NCBI RefSeq assembly: GCF_000282515.1
Contig: NZ_AKJD01000052.1
Coordinates: forward strand, 27,590 to 91,589
Source: Pseudomonas sp. GM80
Lineage (GTDB): Bacteria; Pseudomonadota; Gammaproteobacteria; Pseudomonadales; Pseudomonadaceae
Length of the DNA stretch: 64,000 nt
Direction of reading: 5' to 3'
The notes beneath the pieces are model-generated. The model saw only the letters and a list, made by a program, of their open reading frames with translations. It ran no database searches and had not been told where the DNA came from. This document shows, one piece after another, positions 26,101 to 35,800 of the stretch. Each line of letters begins with the position of its first letter. Positions within the stretch are counted from its first letter, which is position 1. The position numbers were made by a program, and so were the translations under genes.

Positions 26101-29100
26101 CACAGGGTGATGTCGAAATCGCTTTGGCGCAGATCTGGGCCGAAGTCCTGCAGGTCGAGCGGGTAGGGCGTCACGATCATTTCTTTGAGCTGGGCGGCCA
26201 CTCGTTGCTGGCCGTCGGCCTGATCGAACGCATGCGTCAGATCGGCATGAGCAGCGACGTTCGGGTGCTGTTCAACCAACCGACTCTGGCCGCGTTGGCC
26301 GCGGCGGAGGGCAGCGGCCGTGAAGTCGAGGTGCCGGCCAACCGCATTGCCGCCGATTGCACGCACATCACGCCGGACCTGTTGCCATTGGTGCAACTGG
26401 ATCAGGCGATGATCGAGCGTATCGTCGCAACCGTGCCAGGCGGTGCCGCCAATGTGCAGGACATCTACCCGTTGGCGCCGTTGCAGGAAGGCATTCTCTA
26501 TCACCACATCACCGCCGCACAGGGCGATCCGTACCTGCTGCAATCACTGCTGGCGTTCGACAGCATCGAGCGGGTCGAGGCCTTCGCCGCTGCGTTGCGT
26601 CAGGTCATGGCGCGCCACGACATCCTGCGCACGGCCGTGGTCTGGGAAGGGCTGACATCACCGGTGCAAGTGGTGTGGCGCGAGGCGATTTTGCCGGTGC
26701 AGGAGGTCGAACTGGATCCTGCTCACGGCGCGATCATCGATCAATTGCACGAGCGTTTTGACGCGCGGCGCTATCGCCTCGATGTGAGTCAGGCTCCACT
26801 GCTGCGCCTGATGTTTGCCCGCGATCCCGCACATAACCGCGTGGTCGGCATTTTGCTATTCCATCATCTGGCGATGGATCACGTCGCACTGGAGGCAATG
26901 CGCGAAGAAATTCACGCCAGCCTGTCCGGGCACGGCGAACCGCTGGCAGCACCGGTGCCGTACCGCAACTATGTGGCGCAAACGCGATTCGGCGTCAGCG
27001 AGCAGGAGCATGAACAGTTCTTTCGGCAGATGCTCGGCGACATCGACGAACCGACCTTGCCGTTCGCTTTGCAGAACGTCCAGGGCGACGGCAGCAACAT
27101 CGAAGAAGCCGAGCAAACCCTGGCGAGCGACCTTTACCAGCGCCTGCAACAACAGGCGCGTGTGGCCGGCGTGAGCGTTGCCAGCCTGATCCACCTCGCT
27201 TGGGCGCAGGTGCTGGCGGCGACGTCCGGCCAGCAAAGTGTGGTGTTCGGCACGGTGCTGATGGGCCGCATGCAGGGTGGCGCGGGGGCCGACCGTGCGC
27301 TGGGGGTGTTCATCAACACCTTGCCGCTGCGGGTCGATGTCGGCGAAGGCGCGCGCAGCGCGGTGAAATCCACCCACGCCCGGCTGAGTGCTTTGCTCGG
27401 CCATGAGCACGCTTCTCTGGCGCTGGCCCAGCGTTGCAGTGGCGTCGCCGCACCCGCGCCGCTGTTCAGCGCCTTGCTCAACTACCGGCACAGCGATGAT
27501 GTCGAGCAAGACACCTCCCGGCAAACCTGGCAGGGCATCGAAACGTTGGCCAACGAGGAACGCACCAATTACCCGTTTACCTTGAGTGTCGATGACTTCG
27601 GCAGCGGTTTGCGGCTGACCAGCAGAACCTTGTCGAGCATTGGCGCGCAGCGGATTTGCGCTTACGTGCAGGCCGCTTTGAACGGTTTGGTCGAGGCGTT
27701 GGAAACTACCCCGCAACGGCCGTTGAGCAGTCTGCCGTTGCTGCCGCAAGAGGAGCTGCAACAGCTGCTGATCGAGTTCAACGATACGACAGTCGATTGC
27801 CCGATGGATCAGCCGCTGCAGGCGCTGTTCGAACAACAGGTTCTGCGCAAGCCGGATGCCATTGCGGTGCAATTCGCCGAGAAGTGCCTGACCTATCGCG
27901 AACTGAACGAGCAAGCCAACCGCTTGGCCCATCATCTGCGCGGGCTGGGCGTTCAGCCTGATTCGCGGGTAGCGATTTGCGTCGAGCGCGGGCTGGAACT
28001 GGTGGTCGGTCTGCTGGGCATTCTCAAGGCTGGCGGTGCGTATGTGCCGCTCGATCCGGATTACCCGCTGCAACGGCTGAACTACATGCTGCAGGACAGT
28101 GCGCCGGTCGCGCTGCTGGTGCATGCCGCGACGCGCGATCTGCTCGGCGAACCCGGCGTGCCGCTGATCGATCTCGACCTCGGCGCCTGGCAGGAGCAGC
28201 CGCACGACAATCCGCAGGTGCCGGGTCTCGGCGCGACCAATCTGGCCTACATGATCTACACCTCCGGCTCCACGGGCACGCCGAAGGGCGTGATGATCGA
28301 GCACCGCAGCGCCTGCAACATGGTGCACTGGGGCTCGCAACTGGCGCCGCCGACTGAACACGGCGCGTTGCTGCAAAAGGCCCCGTACAGTTTCGACAGT
28401 TCGGTGTGGGAGATTTTCTGGCCGCTGTGTTCGGGCATGCGCCTGGTCCTTGCGCGCGCCGATGGCAATCGCGATTCGGCGTATGTGACGCAAGTGATCC
28501 GCGAGCAGAACATCACGGTGGTCAAGTTCGTCCCGGCGCTGTTGCAGCAGTTCATCGAACAGGACGACGTCAGCCAGTGCACCAGCCTCACCGACGTGCT
28601 CAACGGTGGCGGCGAGTTGACCGTCGCGCTGGCCCGGCAAGTGCGTGAACGCCTGCCGTGGGTGCGCCTGCACAACGTCTACGGGCCGACCGAAACCACG
28701 GTCGACAGCAGCGGCTGGACCCTGGAGCCCGGCGAGCCGCTGCCGCCGACACTGGTGCCGATCGGCAAGGCCCTGAGCAACACGCGGCTGTATGTGCTTG
28801 ATGGCTGCGATCAACCGGTGCCGCTTGGCGTCAGCGGGCATTTGCACATTGGCGGAGTGGGCGTGGCGCGCGGCTATCTGGGACTGCCACAACTGCAGGC
28901 CGAGCGTTTTATCGACAGCCCGTTCGTGGCGGGTGATCGTTTGTATCGCACCGGGGATCTGGTGCGTTACGGCGCTGACGGCAATCTCCAGTTCCTCGGG
29001 CGCAATGACTTCCAGGTCAAGCTGCGCGGGGTTCGTCTTGAGCTGGGCGAGATTGAAGCGCGTCTGCTCGAACACTCGGCCATTCGTGAGGCGGTAGTAC

Positions 29101-29609
29101 TGGTGCGCGATGAGCGACTGGTGGCTTATTACAGCGTCCGTGCCGGGCTGGCTGCTCCGACGCTTGAAGCGTTGCGCGCGCATGTGTTGGCGCGGTTGCC
29201 GGAGTTCATGGTGCCCGGCGCTTACGTGCTGCTGGCGGCGCTGCCGTTGACGCCCAACGACAAAATTGATCGCAAGGCCTTGCCGGAACCGGGGGCGGAG
29301 GCACTGCTCAGTCGGCCTTATGCGGCACCCGAAGGGGACGTTGAAACGGCTTTGGCGCAGATCTGGGCGCAGGTGCTCAAGGTCGAGCAGGTCGGGCGCG
29401 ACGACAACTTCTTCGAGCTGGGCGGGCATTCGTTGCTGGCGGTGAGTCTGGTTGCGCGCATGCGTCTGGCCGGGCTGCATGTCGATGCGCGGACGCTGTT
29501 CAGCCAGCCGACACTGGCCGCGCTGGCGGCCCAGACCTCGCGGCAGGCCAGGCAGGTCGAGATCGCCCAGACCACCATCCCCAACCTCAACCGCAAACGC
29601 CGCCTCTGA
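23199..29609 (+). CDS. Lipopeptide NRPS 1: modules 1-2 (Cstart-A-T-C/E-A-T)
   Basis: A 2136-aa initiation synthetase. A lipo-initiation condensation domain at about residues 15-450 (HHLIIDG, His152) joins a 3-hydroxy fatty acid to residue 1. A1 (Asp670) reads DAWFLGNVV, the Pseudomonas Leu code; its carrier serine is Ser1002. The second condensation domain (from about 1086) has the dual condensation/epimerisation signs: an N-terminal HH-N6-GDPY motif and HHLAMDH (His1222). A2 (Asp1733) reads DSWKLGVVD, an acidic or Glx residue with Lys at position 278; its carrier serine is Ser2078. The A10 motif of A2 is NDKIDRK instead of NGKxDRK. The protein ends without thioesterase or E domain in a basic tail (NLNRKRRL), probably the docking end. 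Start: ATG with AGAAGG. Confidence 0.93.
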   Translation: MQPTSANVVDDLSVPVETFPLTAAQRDIWLDQLSRGDSPLYNIGGYVELSGPLDPLLLHSALEQLVAGNDALRTILLCDVSDDGLPLQGFARALPVVMPLHDFSEQRDPQSAAQALVEQQMAQPYTLNGQALFRFCLIRLDHNRHWLAAQAHHLIIDGWGFGLLFKSVGEIYSALCRGEQSGVAAPSYVGFIEDDARYQQSPRYELDQRYWLDKYRSVPEPLLTPRHHEPLDPEAAPGRIHVEAFPTPLHERMKDTARQLRGSAFHVLLAALHVYFSRTAQRDEWVVGLPILNRSGARFKSTLGLFTQVSAMRMGFGRALPFGELIKAIGDGLKQDFRHQRYPLSEMNRALGLLREDRSQLFELSVSYEQDDHDYRYGDAPGHVVKVSNQHEATPLAIHLRSNRYNDKAWLHLVYSPGYFTADEIASFTEHLLLILEQGLESPERIVADFNLNSPAELARLNEWNDTRVSYPQTRTIHQRFESRVAEQPDAVVATYQGRSLSYAELNRQANALAHHLLGLGVRPDDRVAIVARRGLETLVGLLAILKAGAAYVPIDPAHPPERLSYLLSDSAPVALLTQSDVRERLPATALPVIELDRREWALDSVTNPEVPGLTTNNLAYVIYTSGSTGLPKGVMVEHRTLCNLVDWHCAAFGLGPGLHTSSLAGFGFDAMAWEVWPALCAGATVHFSPASDGSEDIDALLAWWRAQPLDVSFLPTPVAEYAFSKQLDHPTLRTLLIGGDRLRQFNRAQGFAVINNYGPTEATVVATSGLIMPGQTLHIGKPVSNATAYLLDDQQRPLPIGIIGELYVGGAGVARGYLNRPQLTAERFLDDPFSALPGARMYRTGDLARWRADGNLEYVGRNDDQVKVRGVRVELGEIEAALASHEAVQEAVVLVRDGQLLAWFTERQSLDILQLHAHLTSRLPAAMLPAAYVRLASLPLTANGKLDRQALPPPGPEALIRREYEAPQGDVEIALAQIWAEVLQVERVGRHDHFFELGGHSLLAVGLIERMRQIGMSSDVRVLFNQPTLAALAAAEGSGREVEVPANRIAADCTHITPDLLPLVQLDQAMIERIVATVPGGAANVQDIYPLAPLQEGILYHHITAAQGDPYLLQSLLAFDSIERVEAFAAALRQVMARHDILRTAVVWEGLTSPVQVVWREAILPVQEVELDPAHGAIIDQLHERFDARRYRLDVSQAPLLRLMFARDPAHNRVVGILLFHHLAMDHVALEAMREEIHASLSGHGEPLAAPVPYRNYVAQTRFGVSEQEHEQFFRQMLGDIDEPTLPFALQNVQGDGSNIEEAEQTLASDLYQRLQQQARVAGVSVASLIHLAWAQVLAATSGQQSVVFGTVLMGRMQGGAGADRALGVFINTLPLRVDVGEGARSAVKSTHARLSALLGHEHASLALAQRCSGVAAPAPLFSALLNYRHSDDVEQDTSRQTWQGIETLANEERTNYPFTLSVDDFGSGLRLTSRTLSSIGAQRICAYVQAALNGLVEALETTPQRPLSSLPLLPQEELQQLLIEFNDTTVDCPMDQPLQALFEQQVLRKPDAIAVQFAEKCLTYRELNEQANRLAHHLRGLGVQPDSRVAICVERGLELVVGLLGILKAGGAYVPLDPDYPLQRLNYMLQDSAPVALLVHAATRDLLGEPGVPLIDLDLGAWQEQPHDNPQVPGLGATNLAYMIYTSGSTGTPKGVMIEHRSACNMVHWGSQLAPPTEHGALLQKAPYSFDSSVWEIFWPLCSGMRLVLARADGNRDSAYVTQVIREQNITVVKFVPALLQQFIEQDDVSQCTSLTDVLNGGGELTVALARQVRERLPWVRLHNVYGPTETTVDSSGWTLEPGEPLPPTLVPIGKALSNTRLYVLDGCDQPVPLGVSGHLHIGGVGVARGYLGLPQLQAERFIDSPFVAGDRLYRTGDLVRYGADGNLQFLGRNDFQVKLRGVRLELGEIEARLLEHSAIREAVVLVRDERLVAYYSVRAGLAAPTLEALRAHVLARLPEFMVPGAYVLLAALPLTPNDKIDRKALPEPGAEALLSRPYAAPEGDVETALAQIWAQVLKVEQVGRDDNFFELGGHSLLAVSLVARMRLAGLHVDARTLFSQPTLAALAAQTSRQARQVEIAQTTIPNLNRKRRL

Positions 29610-29615
29610 CCTCTC

Positions 29616-29702
29616 CCTGTAGGAGCTGCCGCAGGCTGCGATCTTTTGATCTGCTTTTAAAAACAAGATCAAAAGATCGCAGCCTTCGGCAGCTCCTACA
29701 GG
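29616..29702. repeat. GTAGGAGC-type palindromic repeat (copy 4) inside the NRPS operon
   Basis: CCTGTAGGAGCTGCCGCAGG pairs with CCTTCGGCAGCTCCTACAGG around an AT-rich centre containing GATCAAAAGATC. It starts six bases after the NRPS1 stop. Confidence 0.85.
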
Positions 29703-29860
29703 GGTTAGCGAGGCGCTACGGCTAATGGGCAGGGCGGCTTGTCCCCGCTTCCCATGTCAGACACCCACGCCCCGATGTTTTAGTTTTTCCAGGCTGCGCG
29801 CCGCGTGCACGGACTCGCTGCTGCGCGCTCCTTTTTTTCGTATTTACAGCAGGTTACCTC
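29703..29860 (+). promoter_or_regulatory. Leader of NRPS 2 with GC dyad and T-tract
   Basis: This short stretch before NRPS2 contains GCGCGC at 29796-29801 and 29823-29828, then seven T residues at 29832-29838. The stem is only 6 bp, so a full terminator is doubtful. AGG at 29851-29853 is a weak ribosome site. It may hold a secondary promoter or attenuator for NRPS2-3. Confidence 0.35.
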
Positions 29861-32800
29861 ATGCATTTCAGCGAACTGATGGCTGTTATTTCCACCCATG
29901 CGATCCGCCTTCAACAGGAAGATGAAGACCTGGTCATTCTGGGCAGCGACGACGCGCTGGATGACGCGTTGTGGGACAGCCTCGCGGCGCACAAGGCGCA
30001 ATTGCTGGAACTGGTCGCCGAACACGGCGGTGACTGGCTGAGCCCGGCCTTTCGCATTACCCCGGACATGCTGCCACTGGTGAACCTGGCGCAGGATGCC
30101 CTCGACCGCATCGTCGCCACAGTGCCGGGTGGTGCGGCCAACGTGCAGGACATTTATCCGCTGTCCGCGTTGCAGGAGGGCATGCTTTATCACCATCTCT
30201 CGGCGGTTGCCGGCGATCCCTACATCTCTCAGGCGCGCTTCGTGTTCGACAGTCAGCAACGGCTGAACGCCTTCGCCGACGCGCTGCGCTGGGTGGTCAA
30301 GCGTCACGATATTCTGCGCACCTCGTTTGTCTGGGAATACCTCGACGAAGCGGTGCAAGTGGTCTGGCGCGAGGCGCCGCTGGTGTGTCAGGCAATCAGC
30401 GTCGACGGCGACCGCGATGTGCTCACGCAGTTGCTGGAGCGTCACGACCCGCAGCATTTCCGCCTCGACATGCAGCAAGCACCGCTGCTGCGCATGGTCT
30501 ACGCACAGGATCCCGCTCAGGGCCGCGTAGTTGCGTTGTTGCTGTTTCATCACATGATCATGGATCACGTGGCGCTGGATGTGCTGCGCCGGGAAATCCA
30601 GGCATTTCTGCTCGGGCAAACCACGCAAGTGCCTGCGGCCGTGCCGTACCGTGATCACCTGGCGATGGCGCGCAGTGCCGGCAATCAGCAGGCGCAAGAG
30701 GCGTTTTTCCGCGAGATGCTCGCCGACATCGACGAGCCGACGCTGCCGTGTGGTTTGCAGGATGTGCAGGGTGACGGCCACGCCATCGAGGAAGCCGCGT
30801 TGCTGCTCGACAGTCGCTTGAGCCGGCGGTTGCGCGAGCAGGCGCGGCAGCTCGGCGTGAGTGTCGCGAGTCTGACGCATCTGGCCCTGGCCCGCGTGCT
30901 CGGGCAATTGTCCGGGCGCACGGCGGTGGTGTTCGGCACCGTGCTGCTGGGGCGCATGGACGCGGGCGAGGGCGGCGAGCAGGCGTTGGGCATGTTCATC
31001 AACACCTTGCCGCTGCGCGTTGATGTCGGCGAGCAAAGCGTGCGCGCGGGGGTCTTGGCGACCCATCGACGCCTGACAGCGTTGCTGGCGCATGAGCAGG
31101 CCTCGCTGGCCCTGGCCCAACGCTGCAGCGCCGTCGCGGTACCGACGCCATTGTTCAGCGCGATCCTCAACTACCGGCACAGCAGCGTCGAAGAAGTCGC
31201 TGACGTGGTCGATATCGCCCCCGGTGTGCAGGTGCTCGGCGCCCGCGAGCGCACCAACTATCCGCTGACGATCAATATCGATGACCTTGGCGAAGACTTG
31301 CGCATCACCGCGCTGGCGGATGAGGCACTGGGTGCCGAGCGCATGGTCGCCTACCTGAACACGGCGCTGGAAAGTCTGACGGCGGCCCTGCAATCCAGCG
31401 CCGATGTGGCACTGCAAGCGCTGAACATCCTCCCTGCCAGCGAACGCGAACAACTGCTGCGCGGCATCAATTCGCCGGTGACGCAGTTCCCCGAAAAGCC
31501 GCTGATCCACCAGCAATTCGAAGCCCACGCGCAGGCCCGACCTGACGCCACAGCGCTGATTTTCGACGGGCAGACGCTCAACTACGGCGAACTCAACCGC
31601 CGCGCCAATCAGGTCGCCCACCATTTGCTGGCGCTGAACATTCGTCCTGACGACCGCGTGGCCATCTGCGTCGAACGCGGCCCGCAAATGATCATCGGCC
31701 TGCTCGGAGTACTCAAGGCCGGCGCTGGTTATGTGCCGATCGACCCGGCCTATCCACTGGAGCGTATTCATTTCACCTTGCAGGACAGCGCTCCGGCAGC
31801 AGTGCTCCTGCAAGCCGCGACGCGCGAGTGCGTCGCCGATCTCGACGTGCCGCAGATCGACCTCGACAGCGGCCAGCTCAAGGCCGAACTCGACAGCAAT
31901 CCGCAGATCCCCGAACTGACCCCGGCGCATCTGGCTTACGTGATCTACACCTCGGGCTCCACCGGTTTGCCCAAAGGTGTGATGGTCGAGCACCGTAACG
32001 TGGCGCGGCTGTTTTCTGCCACCCATGACTGGTTTCAGTTCAATCAACAGGACACCTGGGCGCTGTTCCATTCCTTCGCCTTCGACTTTTCTGTGTGGGA
32101 AATCTGGGGCGCATTAGCTTTCGGCGGGCAATTGCTGCTGGTCCCGCAAGCTGTCAGCCGTTCGCCGGACGACTGCTATGCATTGCTCTGCCAAACCGGC
32201 GTGACCGTGCTCAACCAGACGCCGAGCGCGTTCCGCCAGTTGATCGCCGCGCAGGGCCGCAGTCAGCTTCAACACTCGTTGCGGGAAGTGATTTTCGGCG
32301 GCGAAGCGCTGGAGCCGGGCTTGCTCAAGCCTTGGTATGCGCGGGTCGGCAATGCCGGAACGCGGCTGGTGAACATGTACGGCATCACCGAAACCACGGT
32401 GCACGTGACCTATCGGCCGTTGCAAGCCGCCGACGCGCAGTTGCTCGGCGTCAGCCCGATTGGTGTGCGCATTCCCGACCTGCAACTGTATGTTCTCGAT
32501 GCGCGGCGCGAACCGGTGCCGGTCGGCGTGATTGGCGAGTTGTACGTCGGCGGGGCCGGCGTGGCGCGCGGTTATCTGAATCGCGAAGCGCTGACCGCCG
32601 AGCGTTTTATCAATGATCCGTTCAGCGAAAACGGCCAGGCGCGTTTGTATAAAACCGGCGACCTGGCGCGCTGGGCCGCCGACGGCAGCCTCGAATACCT
32701 GGGGCGCAACGACGATCAGGTGAAAATTCGCGGTTTCCGCATTGAACTGGGCGAAATCGAAGCGCGCCTGTCTGCCTGCGCAGGCGTGCGCGAAGCCGTG

Positions 32801-35800
32801 GTGATTGCCCGTGAGGACAGCCCCGGCGATCAGCGACTGGTCGCTTATTGGCTGGCCGACGCAGGTGCGGCGCCGGATGTCGTGCAATTGCGCGATCAAC
32901 TGCTGGTGTCGCTGGCTGAGTACATGGTGCCAAGCGCCTTCGTGCGTCTGGACGCTTTGCCGCTGACCGCCAACGGCAAGCTCGACCGCAAAGCCCTGCC
33001 GCAACCGGACAGCGATGACTTCGTCCGTCGTGGTTTCGAAGCGCCGGTTGGCGCCGTGGAAAACCTGATCGCCGGGCTCTGGCAGACGTTGCTCGGTGTC
33101 GAGGAGGTCGGCCGCCATGACAACTTCTTCGAACTCGGTGGTCATTCATTGCTGGCCGTGAAGCTGATCGAGCGTATGCGCCAGCAGGATTTGCATTGTG
33201 ACGTGCGCGTACTGTTTGGTCAGCCAAGCGTGGCGGCGCTGGCGGCGACCTTGAGCAGCGAACGTGCCATCGTTGTCCCGGACAACCTGATCGAACCGGG
33301 TTGCACGCGCATTACCCCGGCCATGTTGCCGCTGGCCCATCTCGACCAGGTCGCGATCGACCGCGTGGTTGCCAGCGTGCCGGGCGGTGTCGCCAATGTG
33401 CAGGACATCTATGCTCTGGCGCCGTTGCAGGCGGGGATTCTTTATCACCATCTGGCGACCAGCGCCGGTGATCCGTACGTGCTGCAGGCGCAATTTGCCT
33501 TCGACGGTCTGGCCCAGATCAAAACCTTCGTTCGCGCCTTGAACTGCGTGATCAAACGCCATGACATTTTGCGCACTGGCATCTTCTGGGAGGGTCTTGA
33601 AGAGGCCGTGCAAGTGGTCTGCCGTGAGGCGCCACTGGCGCTGGAACGCGTCGACGCCGATGAACTCGACGGCGATGTGCTGGAGCAGATGCAGGCGCGT
33701 TTCGATCCACGGCACTATCGGCTGGACCTCAATCGCGCGCCGCTGATGCGTTTCGCTTACACCGAAGATCAGCCGCAAAAACGCTGGATCGGCATGCTTC
33801 TGCTGCACCACATCGTCCTCGATCATACGGCCTTGGAAGTACTGATCGCGGAAATGAACGACGTCATGCTCGGCCGCAGCAGCGACTTGCCGCCGCCGGT
33901 GCAATACCGCCAGTTTGTCGCGCAGGCGCGGCTCGGCGCCGATGATCAGGCGCATGAGACGTTCTTCCGCGAAATGCTTGCCGACATTGACGAGCCGACC
34001 GTGGCGTTCGGATTGCAGGATGTACACGGCGATGGCAGCGACATCCTCGACAGCCAATCAGACCTCGATGCCGGCCTCGGCCAACGTCTGCGCGAGCAGG
34101 CGCGGCGATTGGGGATCAGCGTGGCCAGCCTGGTGCATCAAGCCTGGGCTCAGGTGTTGGCGCAGGTGTCTGGCCAGCAAGACGTGGTGTTCGGCACCGT
34201 ATTACTGGGGCGCATGCAGGGCGGAGAGGGCGCTGATCGGGCGCTGGGTATGTTCATCAATACCTTGCCGTTGCGCGTGAGCGTCGGTGCGGATGCGGTA
34301 GAAAGCGCCGTGCGTGCGACGCATGCACGCCTGGCGCAGTTGCTCGGCCATGAGCAGGCATCGTTGGCGCTGGCCCAGCGTTGCAGCGGTATCGGCGGTG
34401 CGCAGACGCTGTTCAGCACCTTGCTCAACTACCGCCACAGTGCGCCGGAATCGGCCGCGGTAACGTGGCAAGGCGTGCAGATTCTCAGCTCGCGCGAGCG
34501 CAGCAATTATCCGCTGGTGGTCAGTGTCGACGACCTCGGCGAGGGTTTCCGTTTGAGCGTGCAAGCGGTGCCGCAGGTGGACGGGGCGCGGGTCTGCGAT
34601 TACTTGCAAACCGCGTTGCACAGTCTGGTCACGGCACTTGAGTACACGCCGACGGCGCCGTTGCAGCAACTGACGATCGTGTCGCCAAGCGAACGGCAAC
34701 GGGTGCTGGTCGGCTTCAACATCAGCGGTCGTGAATACCCGCCCGCACAAACAGTGCCGCGTCTCTTCGAGGCGCAAGTCCTGGCGCAACCCGAGGCGCT
34801 GGCGGTGCTGCAGGGCGGGCAACAGCTCAGCTACCGCGAACTGAATCAGCGCGCCAATCGCCTCGCCCATCACCTGATCGGCCTCGGCGTGCAGCTCGAT
34901 GACCGTGTTGCGCTGTGCCTGCGTCGCGGCCCGGACATGCTCGTTGCGCTGCTGGCGATTCTCAAGGCCGGCGCCGGTTATGTGCCGATTGACCCCGATT
35001 ACCCGGCTGAACGCATCGCCTACCTGTTGCAGGACAGCGACCCGATTGCGGTGCTGGCGCAGGCCTCGACGCGCGACCTGCTCGGCGCCGTCCCGGTGAT
35101 TGATCTGCACGCCAGCGACTGGCGCCACCTGCCTGACGAAAATCCGCAACAGCCGGGGCTGACCCCGGCGAATCTGGCCTACGTGATCTACACCTCGGGT
35201 TCTACCGGGCAACCGAAAGGCGTGATGGTCGAGCACCGTACCCTGGAAAACCTCGTGCACTGGCACGCCGCAGCCTTCGACCTGTATGCCGGCAGCCACA
35301 CTGCCAGCGTCGCCGGTTGCGGCTTCGATGCCATGGCGTGGGAGGTCTGGCCGGCGCTGTGCGTCGGCGCGACGGTGCATCTGCCGCCGGCGTCGATCGG
35401 CAACGAACACCTCGATGAATTGCTCGAATGGTGGCGCGCGCAGCCGTTGCAAGTGAGCTTTCTGCCGACCCCGGTGGCCGAATACGCGTTCAGTCGCGGG
35501 CTGGGTCATCCGACCCTGCGCACGCTACTGATCGGTGGCGACAAGTTGCGCCAGTTTCCGCGTGATCAGACCTTCGATGTAATCAACAACTACGGCCCGA
35601 CCGAAGCCACGGTGGTCGCGACTTCCGGGCGCATCGAGCCCGGGCGGGTTCTGCACATTGGCCGGCCGATTGCCAATGCCAAAGTCTATTTGCTGGACCG
35701 TCAGCAACAGCCCGTGCCAACCGGTGTGCAGGGCGAGTTGTATGTCGGTGGCGCCGGGGTAGCGCGCGGCTATCTTAATCGTCCGGAACTGACCGCTGCG

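Noticed and set aside
13080..29702. Repeated GTAGGAGC elements considered as a CRISPR array
   Set aside because: The copies are kilobases apart, palindromic and without regular spacers, and no cas genes are present.
29796..29838. GCGCGC dyad plus T7 as a strong terminator before NRPS2
   Set aside because: The stem is only 6 bp with a 21-base loop and mismatched flanks, so it is kept only as a possible weak signal.
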